From Lineus longissimus (Eukaryota; Nemertea; Pilidiophora; Heteronemertea; Lineidae): a stretch of 64,000 nucleotides of DNA. A model generated the notes under the pieces. The model had not been told where the DNA came from. It was given only the letters and a program-made list of their open reading frames with translations, and made no database searches. Both the position numbers and the translations under genes were made by a program. The stretch covers positions 9,116,001 to 9,180,000 of the forward strand of contig NC_088321.1 of assembly GCF_910592395.1 (NCBI RefSeq), in the 5' to 3' direction. Every line of letters begins with the position of its first letter. The first letter of the stretch is position 1. Below, piece by piece: positions 51,074 through 63,714 of the stretch.

Positions 51074-54000
51074 GATGCCTTCGCAGTTTATAAATCCAAG
51101 CGATCTACTGGTTTCACTAATGTCGCTATCGGTCACCTGTAGCTGAATACAGGTAGGCATCAGTCACTTGAGGCTGATTTATACCGTTGGGCATAATTGT
51201 CTCTTAGACTTCTACGGTTTCTGCGTAGATCTTACATTATTGTTATCAGTGTTAAAATTATAACCCCAAATCTTATTTATAATAACATCCATTAACCCTC
51301 TCCATTTGAACCATTCGTTGCTTTTAGTCCCAGTGATTCAAAAGGTATCACTGTTTTGTCTATAGTCTTAGTAAATCTGAAATATACTTTATCCCTACTT
51401 CCTTCCAATGTTTATAAAAGATCATTCTTTGATTAATTTTGATTAATTCATTGTACCATAAATTTCCTTCCAATGTTTATGAAAGATCATTCTTTGATTT
51501 AATGTCAGGTCAGGTTAGCTACCTGCCACTGGTAACCTGTAAGCCAGTGCTACCTGTCTCGGGTGGGTGACTAGTCACCCAGGGCGGATGAGCTCATCTA
51601 GAACCAATGGCCATCTAGTTCTCCACTAGCATAGCCTTGTGGAAACTAGACACCCAGGCGACCAGACACACAAGTGACTAGTCACCTTGGGCAGTGGAGA
51701 AAGTTCTCCAGGGGAGACTGGCCTCCTTAGCCTTGGCTGGCAACTAGTCTAGGAGATGGAAAACTCTGTTTTACTTTTAAACTCTGTTTTAATTTTGATT
51801 AATTTATTGTACCATAAATTTCCTTCCAATGTTTATAAAAGATCATTCTTTGATTAATTTTGATTAATTTATTGTACCATAAATATGTTTTTCCCGAGCC
51901 ACGTGCTTGCAGGCCCCGCCTCCTTTGCCTTAGTGAGCCAATCATATAACATCCTATATTGTAGCATGTGATGTATGTTTTACCAGAATATTATGTGGAA
52001 GTATTGTCCTTTGCTGGATTGGGGGTACGGTTCACTTGAATAAGACAGACGTAAACAATGCAAGTTTGATAAAAGAAGCAATTACACTGTTAACCCGTTG
52101 ACATGAAGGTGGCAGCACCATACTGTAGTGACTCTTAAAGGGGCAATAGGGATTACACTACATCTCCCTTTCTAAATTGTCTATGTTATTTCTGAACTTA
52201 GAACTGAACGTTCGTGCACTTTGATGTGGCTTGAAACACGTTGAAAAGAAAAGTCTGACTTATCTTAGACATGTGAACATGATACATGAAAGTCCATACT
52301 TTTAGTTTAAACCAGAAATACTAAATTTAGGACATACCTGGACATGCGTCATAGAGGTTACATAACGCTGCGCAACCTGAAATTTGGTTGATGGAAATAT
52401 AGCGTCTATGGCTTTAAGATGCCTTCGCAGTTTATAAATCAAAGCGATCTACTTGTTTCACTAATCCAGTTGATCTCCTAATGTCGCTACCGGTCACCTG
52501 TAGCTGAATACAGGTAGGCATCAGTCACTTGAGGCTGATTTATACCGTTGGGCATAATTGTCTCTTAGACTTCTACGGTTTCTGCGTAGATCTTACATTA
52601 TTGTTATCAGTGTTAAAATTATAACCCCAAATCTTATTTATAATAACATCCATTAACCCTCTCCATTTGAACCATTCGGTTGCTTTTAGTCCAAGTGATT
52701 CAAAAGGTATCACTGTTTTGTCTGGTCTTAGTAAATCTGAAATATAATTTATCCCTACTTCCTTCAAATGTTTATGAAAGATCATTTTTTCATTAATTTT
52801 GATTAATTTATTGTACCATAAATTTCCTTCCAATGTTTATAAAAGATCATTCTTTGATTTAATGTCAGGTCAGGTCAGCTACCTGCCACTGGTAACCTGT
52901 AAGCCAGTGCTACCTGTCTCGGGAGGGTGACTAGTCACCCAGGGCGGATGAGCTCATCTAGAACCAACGGCCATCTAGTTCTCCACTAGCATAGCCTTCT
53001 GGAAACTAGACACCCAGGCGACCAGACACACAAGTGACTAGTCACCTTGGGCAGTGGAGAAAGTTCTCCGGGGGAGACTGGCCTCCTTAGCCTTGGCTGG
53101 CAACTAGTCTAGGAGATGGAAAACTCTGTTTTACTTTTAAACTCTGTTTTAATTTTGATTAATTTATTGTACCATAAATTTCCTTCCAATGTTTATAAAA
53201 GATCATTCTTTGATTAATTTTGATTAATTTATTGTACCATAAATATGTTTTTCCCGAGCCACGTGCTTGCAGGCCCCGCCTCCTTTGCCTTAGTGAGCCA
53301 ATCATATAACATCCTATATTGTAGCATGTGATGTATGTTTTACCAGAATATTATGTGGAAGTATTGTCCTTTGCTGGATTGGGGGTACGGTTCACTTGAA
53401 TAAGACAGACGTAAACAATGCAAGTTTGATAAAAGAAGCAATTACACTGTTAACCCGTTGACATGAAGGTGGCAGCACCATACTGTAGTGACTCTTAAAG
53501 GGGCAATAGGGATTACACTACATCTCCCTTTCTAAATTGTCTATGTTATTTCTGAACTTAGAACTGAACGTTCGTTCACTTTGATGTGGCTTGAAACACG
53601 TTGAAAAGAAAAGTCTGACTTATCTTAGACATGTGAACATGATACATGAAAGTCCATACTTTTAGTTTAAACCAGAAATACTTAATTTACGACATACCTG
53701 GACATGCGTCATAGAGGTTACATAATGCTGCGCAACCTGAAATTTGGTTGATGGAAATATAGCGTCTAAGACTTTAAGATGCCTTCACAGTTTATAAATC
53801 CAAGCGATCTACTTGTTTCACCAATCCAGTTGATCTCCTAATGTCGCTGTCGGTCACCTGTAGCTGATTACAGGTAGGCATCAGTCACTTGAGGCTGATT
53901 TATACCGTTGGGCATAATTGTCTCTTAGACTTCTACGGTTTCAGCGTAGATCTTACATTATTGTTATCAGTGTTCAAATTATAACCCCAAATCTTATTTA

Positions 54001-56495
54001 TAATAACATCCATTAACCCTCTCCATTTGAACCATTCGTTGCTTTTAGTCCCAGTGATTCAAAAGGTATCACTGTTTTGTCTATAGTCTTAGTAAATCTG
54101 AAATATACTTTATCCCTACTTCCTTCCAATGTTTATAAAAGATCATTCTTTGATTAATTTTGATTAATTCATTGTACCATAAATTTCCTTCCAATGTTTA
54201 TGAAAGATCATTCTTTGATTTAATGTCAGGTCAGGTTAGCTACCTGCCACTGGTAACCTGTAAGCCAGTGCTACCTGTCTCGGGTGGGTGACTAGTCACC
54301 CAGGGCGGATGAGCTCATCTAGAACCAATGGCCATCTAGTTCTCCACTAGCATAGCCTTGTGGAAACTAGACACCCAGGCGACCAGACACACAAGTGACT
54401 AGTCACCTTGGGCAGTGGAGAAAGTTCTCCAGGGGAGACTGGCCTCCTTAGCCTTGGCTGGCAACTAGTCTAGGAGATGGAAAACTCTGTTTTACTTTTA
54501 AACTCTGTTTTAATTTTGATTAATTTATTGTACCATAAATTTCCTTCCAATGTTTATAAAAGATCATTCTTTGATTAATTTTGATTAATTTATTGTACCA
54601 TAAATATGTTTTTCCCGAGCCACGTGCTTGCAGGCCCCGCCTCCTTTGCCTTAGTGAGCCAATCATATAACATCCTATATTGTAGCATGTGATGTATGTT
54701 TTACCAGAATATTATGTGGAAGTATTGTCCTTTGCTGGATTGGGGGTACGGTTCACTTGAATAAGACAGACGTAAACAATGCAAGTTTGATAAAAGAAGC
54801 AATTACACTGTTAACCCGTTGACATGAAGGTGGCAGCACCATACTGTAGTGACTCTTAAAGGGGCAATAGGGATTACACTACATCTCCCTTTCTAAATTG
54901 TCTATGTTATTTCTGAACTTAGAACTGAACGTTCGTGCACTTTGATGTGGCTTGAAACACGTTGAAAAGAAAAGTCTGACTTATCTTAGACATGTGAACA
55001 TGATACATGAAAGTCCATACTTTTAGTTTAAACCAGAAATACTAAATTTAGGACATACCTGGACATGCGTCATAGAGGTTACATAACGCTGCGCAACCTG
55101 AAATTTGGTTGATGGAAATATAGCGTCTATGGCTTTAAGATGCCTTCGCAGTTTATAAATCAAAGCGATCTACTTGTTTCACTAATCCAGTTGATCTCCT
55201 AATGTCGCTACCGGTCACCTGTAGCTGAATACAGGTAGGCATCAGTCACTTGAGGCTGATTTATACCGTTGGGCATAATTGTCTCTTAGACTTCTACGGT
55301 TTCTGCGTAGATCTTACATTATTGTTATCAGTGTTAAAATTATAACCCCAAATCTTATTTATAATAACATCCATTAACCCTCTCCATTTGAACCATTCGG
55401 TTGCTTTTAGTCCAAGTGATTCAAAAGGTATCACTGTTTTGTCTGGTCTTAGTAAATCTGAAATATAATTTATCCCTACTTCCTTCAAATGTTTATGAAA
55501 GATCATTTTTTCATTAATTTTGATTAATTTATTGTACCATAAATTTCCTTCCAATGTTTATAAAAGATCATTCTTTGATTTAATGTCAGGTCAGGTCAGC
55601 TACCTGCCACTGGTAACCTGTAAGCCAGTGCTACCTGTCTCGGGAGGGTGACTAGTCACCCAGGGCGGATGAGCTCATCTAGAACCAACGGCCATCTAGT
55701 TCTCCACTAGCATAGCCTTCTGGAAACTAGACACCCAGGCGACCAGACACACAAGTGACTAGTCACCTTGGGCAGTGGAGAAAGTTCTCCGGGGGAGACT
55801 GGCCTCCTTAGCCTTGGCTGGCAACTAGTCTAGGAGATGGAAAACTCTGTTTTACTTTTAAACTCTGTTTTAATTTTGATTAATTTATTGTACCATAAAT
55901 TTCCTTCCAATGTTTATAAAAGATCATTCTTTGATTAATTTTGATTAATTTATTGTACCATAAATATGTTTTTCCCGAGCCACGTGCTTGCAGGCCCCGC
56001 CTCCTTTGCCTTAGTGAGCCAATCATATAACATCCTATATTGTAGCATGTGATGTATGTTTTACCAGAATATTATGTGGAAGTATTGTCCTTTGCTGGAT
56101 TGGGGGTACGGTTCACTTGAATAAGACAGACGTAAACAATGCAAGTTTGATAAAAGAAGCAATTACACTGTTAACCCGTTGACATGAAGGTGGCAGCACC
56201 ATACTGTAGTGACTCTTAAAGGGGCAATAGGGATTACACTACATCTCCCTTTCTAAATTGTCTATGTTATTTCTGAACTTAGAACTGAACGTTCGTTCAC
56301 TTTGATGTGGCTTGAAACACATTGAAAAGAAAAGTCTGACTTATCTTAGACATGTGAACATGATACATGAAAGTCCATACTTTTAGTTTAAACCAGAAAT
56401 ACTAAATTTAGGACATACCTGGACATGCGTCATAGAGGTTACATAATGCTGCGCAACCTGAAATTTGGTTGATGGAAATATAGCGTCTAAGACTT
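51074..56495 (-). repeat. Array with a 2.72-kb higher-order repeat (A-B-A'-B')
   Basis: The landmark GATGCCTTCRCAG recurs near 51072, 52418, 53780, 55138 and 56499, giving 1.35-kb monomers. Odd and even monomers differ from one another but agree with the monomer two places along: A and A' share TCTATAGTCTTAGTAAATC, while B and B' share ATGTTTATGAAAGATCATTT and an intact 86-codon RT-like frame at 52573-52833 and 55294-55554, exactly 2721 bp apart. So the pair is the repeating unit. Confidence 0.9.
51499..51787. repeat. ~290-bp insert carried in five successive monomers
   Basis: From AATGTCAGGTCAGGTTAGCT to TTAAACTCTGTTTTAATTTT, this block splits the duplicated ATGTTTATAAAAGATCATTC segment of the unit. 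It recurs at about 52858, 54220, 55579 and 56873, but is absent from units at 6.3-22.9 kb and from those after 57.2 kb. It contains GGGTGACTAGTCACCC, a perfect 16-bp palindrome, and several CTAGT words. No tRNA-like A/B boxes were recognised. Confidence 0.75.
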
Positions 56496-59400
56496 TAAGA
56501 TGCCTTCACAGTTTATAAATCCAAGCGATCTACTTGTTTCACCAATCCAGTTGATCTCCTAATGTCGCTGTCGGTCACCTGTAGCTGATTACAGGTAGGC
56601 ATCAGTCACTTGAGGCTGATTTATACCGTTGGGCATAATTGTCTCTTAGACTTCTACGGTTTCAGCGTAGATCTTACATTATTGTTATCAGTGTTCAAAT
56701 TATAACCCCAAATCTTATTTATAATAACATCCATTAATCCTCTCCATTTGAACCATTCGGTTGCTTTTAGTCCCAGTGATTCAAAAGGTATCACTGTTTT
56801 GTCTGGTCTTAGTAAATCTGAAATATACTTTATCCCTACTTCCTTCCAATGTTTATAAAAGATCATTCTTTGATTTAATGTCAGGTCAGGTTAGCTACCT
56901 GCCACTAGTAACCTGTAAGCCAGTGCCATCTGTCTCGGGTGGGTGACTAGTCACCCAAGGCAGATGAGCTCATCTAGAGCCAACGGCCATCTAGTTCTCC
57001 ACTACCATAGGCTAGTGGAAACTAGACACCCAGGCGACCAGACACACAAGTGACTAGTCACCTTGGGCAGTGGAGAAAGTTCTACGGGGGAGACTGGCCT
57101 CCTTAGCCTTGGCCGGCAACTAGTCTAGGAGATGGAAAACTCTGTTTTACTTTTAAACTCTGTTTTAATTTTGATGAATTTCTTGTACCATAAATATGTT
57201 TTTCCTGAGCCACGTGCTTGCAGGCGCCGCCTCCTTTGCCTTAGTGAGCCAATCATATAACATCTTATATTGTAGCATGTCATGTATGTTTTACCAGACT
57301 ATGCAAGTTTGATAAAAGAAGCAATTACACTGTTAACCCGTTGACATGAAGGTACTGTAAGGACTCTTAAAGGGGCAATCAACATGAAGGTACTGTAGTG
57401 ACTCTTAAACGGGCAATAGGGATTACACTACATCTCCCTTTCTAAATTGTCAATGTTATTTCTGAACTTGGAACTGAACGTTCGTGCACGTGAAATTTGG
57501 TTGATGGAAATAGAGCGTCTAAGGCTTTGAGATGCCTTCGCAGTTGATAAATGCTAGCGGTCTGGTTGATCTCCTAATGTCGCTATCGGTCACCTGTAGC
57601 TGATTACAGGCATCAGTCACTTGAAGGTGATTTACACCGTTGATTTATACCGTTGGGCATGATTATCTACGGTTTCTGCGTAGATCTTACATAATTGTTA
57701 TCAGTGTTAAAATTATCACCCCAAATCTTATTTATAATAACATCCATTAACCCTCTCCATTTGAACCATTCGGTTGCGTTTAGTCCCAGTGATTCGAAAG
57801 GTATCACTGTTTTGTCTGGTCTTAGTAAATCTGAAATATACTTTATCCCTACTTCCTTCCAATGTTTATGAAAGATCATTCTTTGATTAATTTTGATTAA
57901 TTTATTGTACCATAAATATGTTTTTCCCGAGCCACGTGCTTGCAGGCGCCGCCTCTTTTGCCTTAGTGAGCCAATCATCTTATATTGTAGCATGTGATGT
58001 ATGTTTTACCAGACTATTATGTGGAGTATTGTCCTTTGGATTGAGGGTACGGTTCACCTCAATGTAAAACAATGCAAGTTTGATAAAAGAAGCAATTACA
58101 CTGTTAACCCGTTGACATGAAGGTACTATAGTAACTCTTAAAGGGGCAATCGACATGAAGGTACTGTAGTGACTCTTAAACGGGCAATAGGGATTACACT
58201 ACATCTCCCTTTCTAAATTGTCAATGTTATTTCTGAACTTGGAACTGAACGTTCGTGCACTTGAAATTTGGTTGATGGAAATAGAGCGTCTAAGGCTTTG
58301 AGATGCCTTCGCAGTTGATAAATGCTAGCGGTCTGGTTGATCTCCTAGTGTCGCTATCGGTCACCTGTAGCTGATTACAGGCATCAGTCACTTGAAGGTG
58401 ATTTACACCGTTGATTTATACCGTTGGGCATGATTATCTACGGTTTCTGCGTAGATCTTACATTATTGTTATCAGTGTCAAAATTATCACCCCAAATCTT
58501 ATTTATAATAACATCCATTAACCCTCTCCATTTGAACCATTCGGTTGTGTTTAGTCCCAGTGATTCGAAAGGTATCACTGTTTTGTCTGGTCTTAGTAAG
58601 TCTGAAATATACTTTATCCCTACTTCCTTCCAATGTTTATGAAAGATCATTCTTTGATTAATTTTGATTAATTTATTGTACCATAAATATGTTTTTCCCG
58701 AGCCACGTGCTTGCAGGCGCCGCCTCTTTTGCCTTAGTGAGCCAATCATCTTATATTGTAGCATGTGATGTATGTTTTACCAGACTATTATGTGGAGTAT
58801 TGTCCTTTGGATTGAGGGTACAGTTCACCTCAATGTAAAACAATGCATGTTTGATAAAAGAAGCAATTACACTGTTAACCCGTTGACATGAAGGTACTGT
58901 AGTGACTCTTAAAGGGGCAATCGACATGAAGGTACTGTAGTGACTCTTAAACGGGCAATAGGGATTACACTACATCTCCCTTTCTAAATTGTCAATGTTA
59001 TTTCTGAACTTGGAACTGAACGTTCGTGCACTTGAAATTTGGTTGATGGAAATAGAGCGTCTAAGGCTTTGAGATGCCTTCGCAGTTGATAAATGCTAGC
59101 GGTCTGGTTGATCTCCTAATGTCGCTATCGGTCACCTGTAGCTGATTATAGGCATCAGTCACTTGAAGGTGATTTACACCGTTGATTTATACCGTTGGGC
59201 ATGATTATCTACGGTTTCTGCGTAGATCTTACATTATTGTTATCAGTGTTAAAATTATAACCCCAAATCTTTATTTATAATAACATCCATTAACCCTCTT
59301 CATTTGAACCATTCGGTTGCGTTTAGTCCCAGTGATTCGAAAGGTATCACTGTTTTGTCTGGTCTTAGTAAATCTGAAATATACTTTATCCCTACTTCCT

Positions 59401-59800
59401 TCCAATGTTTATGAAAGATCATTCTTTGATTAATTTTGATTAATTTATTGTACCATAAATATGTTTTTCCCGAGCCACGTGCTTGCAGGCGCCGCCTCTT
59501 TTGCCTTAGTGAGCCAATCATCTTATATTGTAGCATGTGATGTATGTTTTACCAGACTATTATGTGGAGTATTGTCCTTTGGATTGAGGGTACGGTTCAC
59601 CTCAATGTAAAACAATGCAAGTTTGATAAAAGAAGCAATTACACTGTTAACCTGTTGACATGAAGGTACTGTAGTGACTCTTAAAGGGGCAATCGACATG
59701 AAGGTACTGTAGTGACTCTTAAACGGGCAATAGGGATTACACTACATCTCTGAACGTTCGTGCACTTGAAATTTGGTTGATGGAAATAGAGCGTCTAAGG
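56496..59800 (-). repeat. Array, transitional monomers (1.03, 0.77, 0.77 and 0.74 kb)
   Basis: Landmark positions 56499, 57529, 58301, 59071 and 59806 give progressively shorter monomers. The losses are clean blocks: the 290-bp insert disappears first, then the stretch between GTTCGTGCAC and TGAAATTTGG. From here on the unit reads GATAAATGCTAGCGGTCTGG in place of TATAAATCCAAGCGATCTAC. Confidence 0.88.
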
Positions 59801-62800
59801 CTTTGAGATGCCTTCGCAGTTGATAAATGCTAGCGGTCTGGTTGATCTCCTAATGTCGCTATCGGTCACCTGTAGCTGATCCATTAACCCTCTCCATTTG
59901 AACCATTCGGTTGAGTTTAGTCCCAGTGATTCGAAAGGTATCACTGTTTTGTCTGGTCTTAGTTAATCTGAAATATACTTTATCCCTACTTCCTTCCAAT
60001 GTTTATTTGATTAATTTTGATTAATTTTAATTTTAATTTTAATTAATTTTGATTAATTTATTGTACCATAAATATGTTTTTCCCGAGCCACGTGCTTGCA
60101 GGCGCCGCCTCTTTTGCCTTAGTGAGCCAATCATCTTATATTGTAGCATGTGATGTATGTTTTACCAGACTATTATGTGGAGTATTGTCCTTTGGATTGA
60201 GGGTAAGGTTCACCTCAATGTAAAACAATGCAAGTTTGATAAAAGAAGCAATTACACTGTTAACCCGTTGACATGAAGGTACTGTAGTGACTCTAAAAGG
60301 GGCAATCGACATGAAGGTACTGTAGTGACTCTTAAACGGGCAATAGGGATTACACTACATCTCTGAACGTTCGTGCACTTGAAATTTGGTTGATGGAAAT
60401 AGAGCGTCTAAGGCTTTGAGATGCCTTCGCAGTTGATAAATGCTACCGGTCTGGTTGATCTCCTAATGTCGCTATCGGTCACCTGTAGCTGATCCATTAA
60501 CCCTCTCCATTTGAACCATTCGGTTGCGTTTAGTCCCAGTGATTCGAAAGGTATCACTGTATTGTCTGGTCTTAGTAAATCTGAAATATAGTTTATCCCT
60601 ACTTCCTTCCAATGTTTATGAAAAATCATTCTTTGATTAATTTTGATTAATTTATTGTACCATAAATATGTTTTTCCCGAGCCACGTGCTTGCAGGTGCC
60701 GCCTCTTTTGCCTTAGTGAGCCAATCATCTTATATTGTAGCATGTGATGTATGTTTTACCAGACTATTATGTGGAGTATTGTCCTTTGGATTGAGGGTAC
60801 GGTTCACCTCAATGTAAAACAATGCAAGTTTGATAAAAGAAGCAATTACACTGTTAACCCGTTGACATGAAGGTACTGTAGTGACTCTAAAAGGGGCAAT
60901 CGACATGAAGGTACTGTAGTGACTCTTAAACGGGCAATAGGGATTACACTACATCTCTGAACGTTCGTGCACTTGAAATTTGGTTGATGGAAATAGAGCG
61001 TCTAAGGCTTTGAGATGCCTTCGCAGTTGATAAATGCTAGCGGTCTGGTTGATCTCCTAATGTCGCTATCGGTCACCTGTAGCTGATCAATTAACCCTCT
61101 CCATTTGAACCATTCGGTTGCATTTAGTCCCAGTGATTCGAAAGGTATCACTGTTTTGTCTGGTCTTAGTAAATCTGAAATATACTTTATCCCTACTTCC
61201 TTCCAATGTTTATGAAAGATCATTCTTTGATTAATTTTGATTAATTTATTGTACCATAAATATGTTTTTCCCGAGCCACGTGCTTGCAGGTGCCGCCTCT
61301 TTTGCCTCAGTGAGCCAATCATCTTATATTGTAGCATGTGATGTATGTTTTACCAGACTATTATGTGGAGTATTGTCCTTTGGATTGAGGGTACGGTTCA
61401 CCTCAATGTAAAACAATGCAAGTTTGATAAAAGAAGCAATTACACTGTTAACCCGTTGACATGAAGGTACTGTAGTGACTCTAAAAGGGGCAATCGACAT
61501 GAAGGTACTGTAGTGACTCTTAAACGGGCAATAGGGATTACACTGCATCTCTGAACGTTCGTGCACTTGAAATTTGGTTGATGGAAATAGAGCGTCTAAG
61601 GCTTTGAGATGCCTTCGCAGTTGATAAATGCTAGCGGTCTGGTTGATCTCCTAATGTCGCTATCGGTCACCTGTAGCTGATCCATTAACCCTCTCCATTT
61701 GAACCATTCGGTTGCATTTAGTCCCAGTGATTCGAAAGGTATCACTGTTTTGTCTGGTCTTAGTAAATCTGAAATATACTTTATCCCTACTTCCTTCCAA
61801 TGTTTATGAAAAATCATTCTTTGATTAATTTTGATTAATTTATTGTACCATAAATATGTTTTTCCCGAGCCACGTGCTTGCAGGTGCCGCCTCTTTTGCC
61901 TTAGTGAGCCAATCATCTTATATTGTAGCATGTGATGTATGTTTTACCAGACTATTATGTGGAGTATTGTCCTTTGGATTGAGGGTACGGTTCACCTCAA
62001 TGTAAAACATTGCAAGTTTGATAAAAGAAGCAATTACACTGTTAACCCGTTGACATGAAGGTACTGTAGTGACTCTAAAAGGGGCAATCGACATGAAAGT
62101 ACTGTAGTGACTCTTAAACGGGCAATAGGGATTACACTACATCTCTGAACGTTCGTGCACTTGAAATTTGGTTGATGGAAATAGAGCGTCTAAGGCTTTG
62201 AGATGCCTTCGCAGTTGATAAATGCTAGCGGTCTGGTTGATCTCCTAATGTCGCTATCGGTCACCTGTAGCTGATACATTAACCCTCTCCATTTGAACCA
62301 TTCGGTTGCGTTTAGTCCCAGTGATTCGAAAGGTATCACTGTTTTGTCTGGTCTTAGTAAATCTGAAATATACTTTATCCCTACTTCCTTCCAATGTTTA
62401 AGAAAAAACCATTATTTGATTAATTTTGATTAATTTATTGTACCATAAATATGTTTTTCCCGAGCCACGTGCTTGCAGGCGCCGCCTCTTTTGCCTTAGT
62501 GAGCCAATCATCTTATATTGTAGCATGTGATGTATGTTTTACCAGACTATTATGTGGAGTATTGTCCTTTGGATTGACGGTAAGGTTCACCTCAATGTAT
62601 AACAATGCAAGTTTGATAAAAGAAGCAATTACACTGTTATTCTGTTGACATGAAGGTACTGTAGTGACTCTAAAAGGGGCAATCGACATGAAGGTACTGT
62701 GGTGACTCTTAAACGGGCAATAGGGATTACACTACATCTCTGAATGTTCGTGCACTTGAAATTTGGTTGATGGAAATAGAGCGTCTAAGGCTTTGAGATG

Positions 62801-63714
62801 CCTTCGCAGTTGATAAATGCTAGCGGTCTGGTTGATCTCCTAATGTCGCTATCGGTCACCTGTAGCTGATCCATTAACCCTCTCCATTTGAACCATTCGG
62901 TTGCGTTTAGTCCCAGTGATTCGAAAGGTATCACTGTTTTGTCTGGTCTTAGTAAATCTGAAATATACTTTATCCCTACTTCCTTCCAATGTTTATGAAA
63001 AATCATTCTTTGATTAATTTTGATTAATTTATTGTACCATAAATATGTTTTTCCCGAGCCACGTGCTTGCAGGCGCCGCCTCTTTTGCCTTAGTGAGCCA
63101 ATCATCTTATATTGTAGCATGTGATGTATGTTTTACCAGACTATTATGTGGAGTATTGTCCTTTGGATTGAGGGTACGGTTCACCACAATGTAAAACAAT
63201 GCAAGTTTGATAAAAGAAGCAATTACACTGTTAACCCGTTGACATGAAGGTACTGTAGTGACTCTAAAAGGGGCAATCGACATGAAGGTACTGTAGTGAC
63301 TCTTAAACGGGCAATAGGGATTACACTACATCTCTGAACGTTCGTGCACTTGAAATTTGGTTGATGGAAATAGAGCGTCTAAGGCTTTGAGATGCCTTCG
63401 CAGTTGATAAATGCTAGCGGTCTGGTTGATCTCCTAATGTCGCTATCGGTCACCTGTAGCTGATCAATTAACCCTCTCCATTTGAACCATTCGGTTGCGT
63501 TTAGTCCCAGTGATTCGAAAGGTATCACTGTTTTGTCTGGCCTTAGTAAATCTGAAATATACTTTATCCCTACTTCCTTCCAATGTTTATGAAAGATCAT
63601 TCTTTGATTAATTTTGATTAATTTATTGTACCATAAATATGTTTTTCCCGAGCCACGTGCTTGCAGGTGCCGCCTCTTTTGCCTTAGTGAGCCAATCATC
63701 TTATATTGTAGCAT
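57667..63714 (-). pseudogene. Repeated L1-like RT fragment in the short monomers
   Basis: Frames of 78-111 codons recur at 57667-57993, 58438-58764, 59300-59536, 60408-60743, 61002-61337, 61596-61931, 62785-63120 and 63379-63714, with a damaged copy at ~62190-62526. They share the upstream extension MLQYKMIGSLRQKRR before LWYNKLIKINQRMIF. In the 594-bp monomers the C-terminus changes to DQLQVTDSDIRRST because the deletion joined the frame to the next block. They are not functional reverse transcriptases. Confidence 0.6.
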
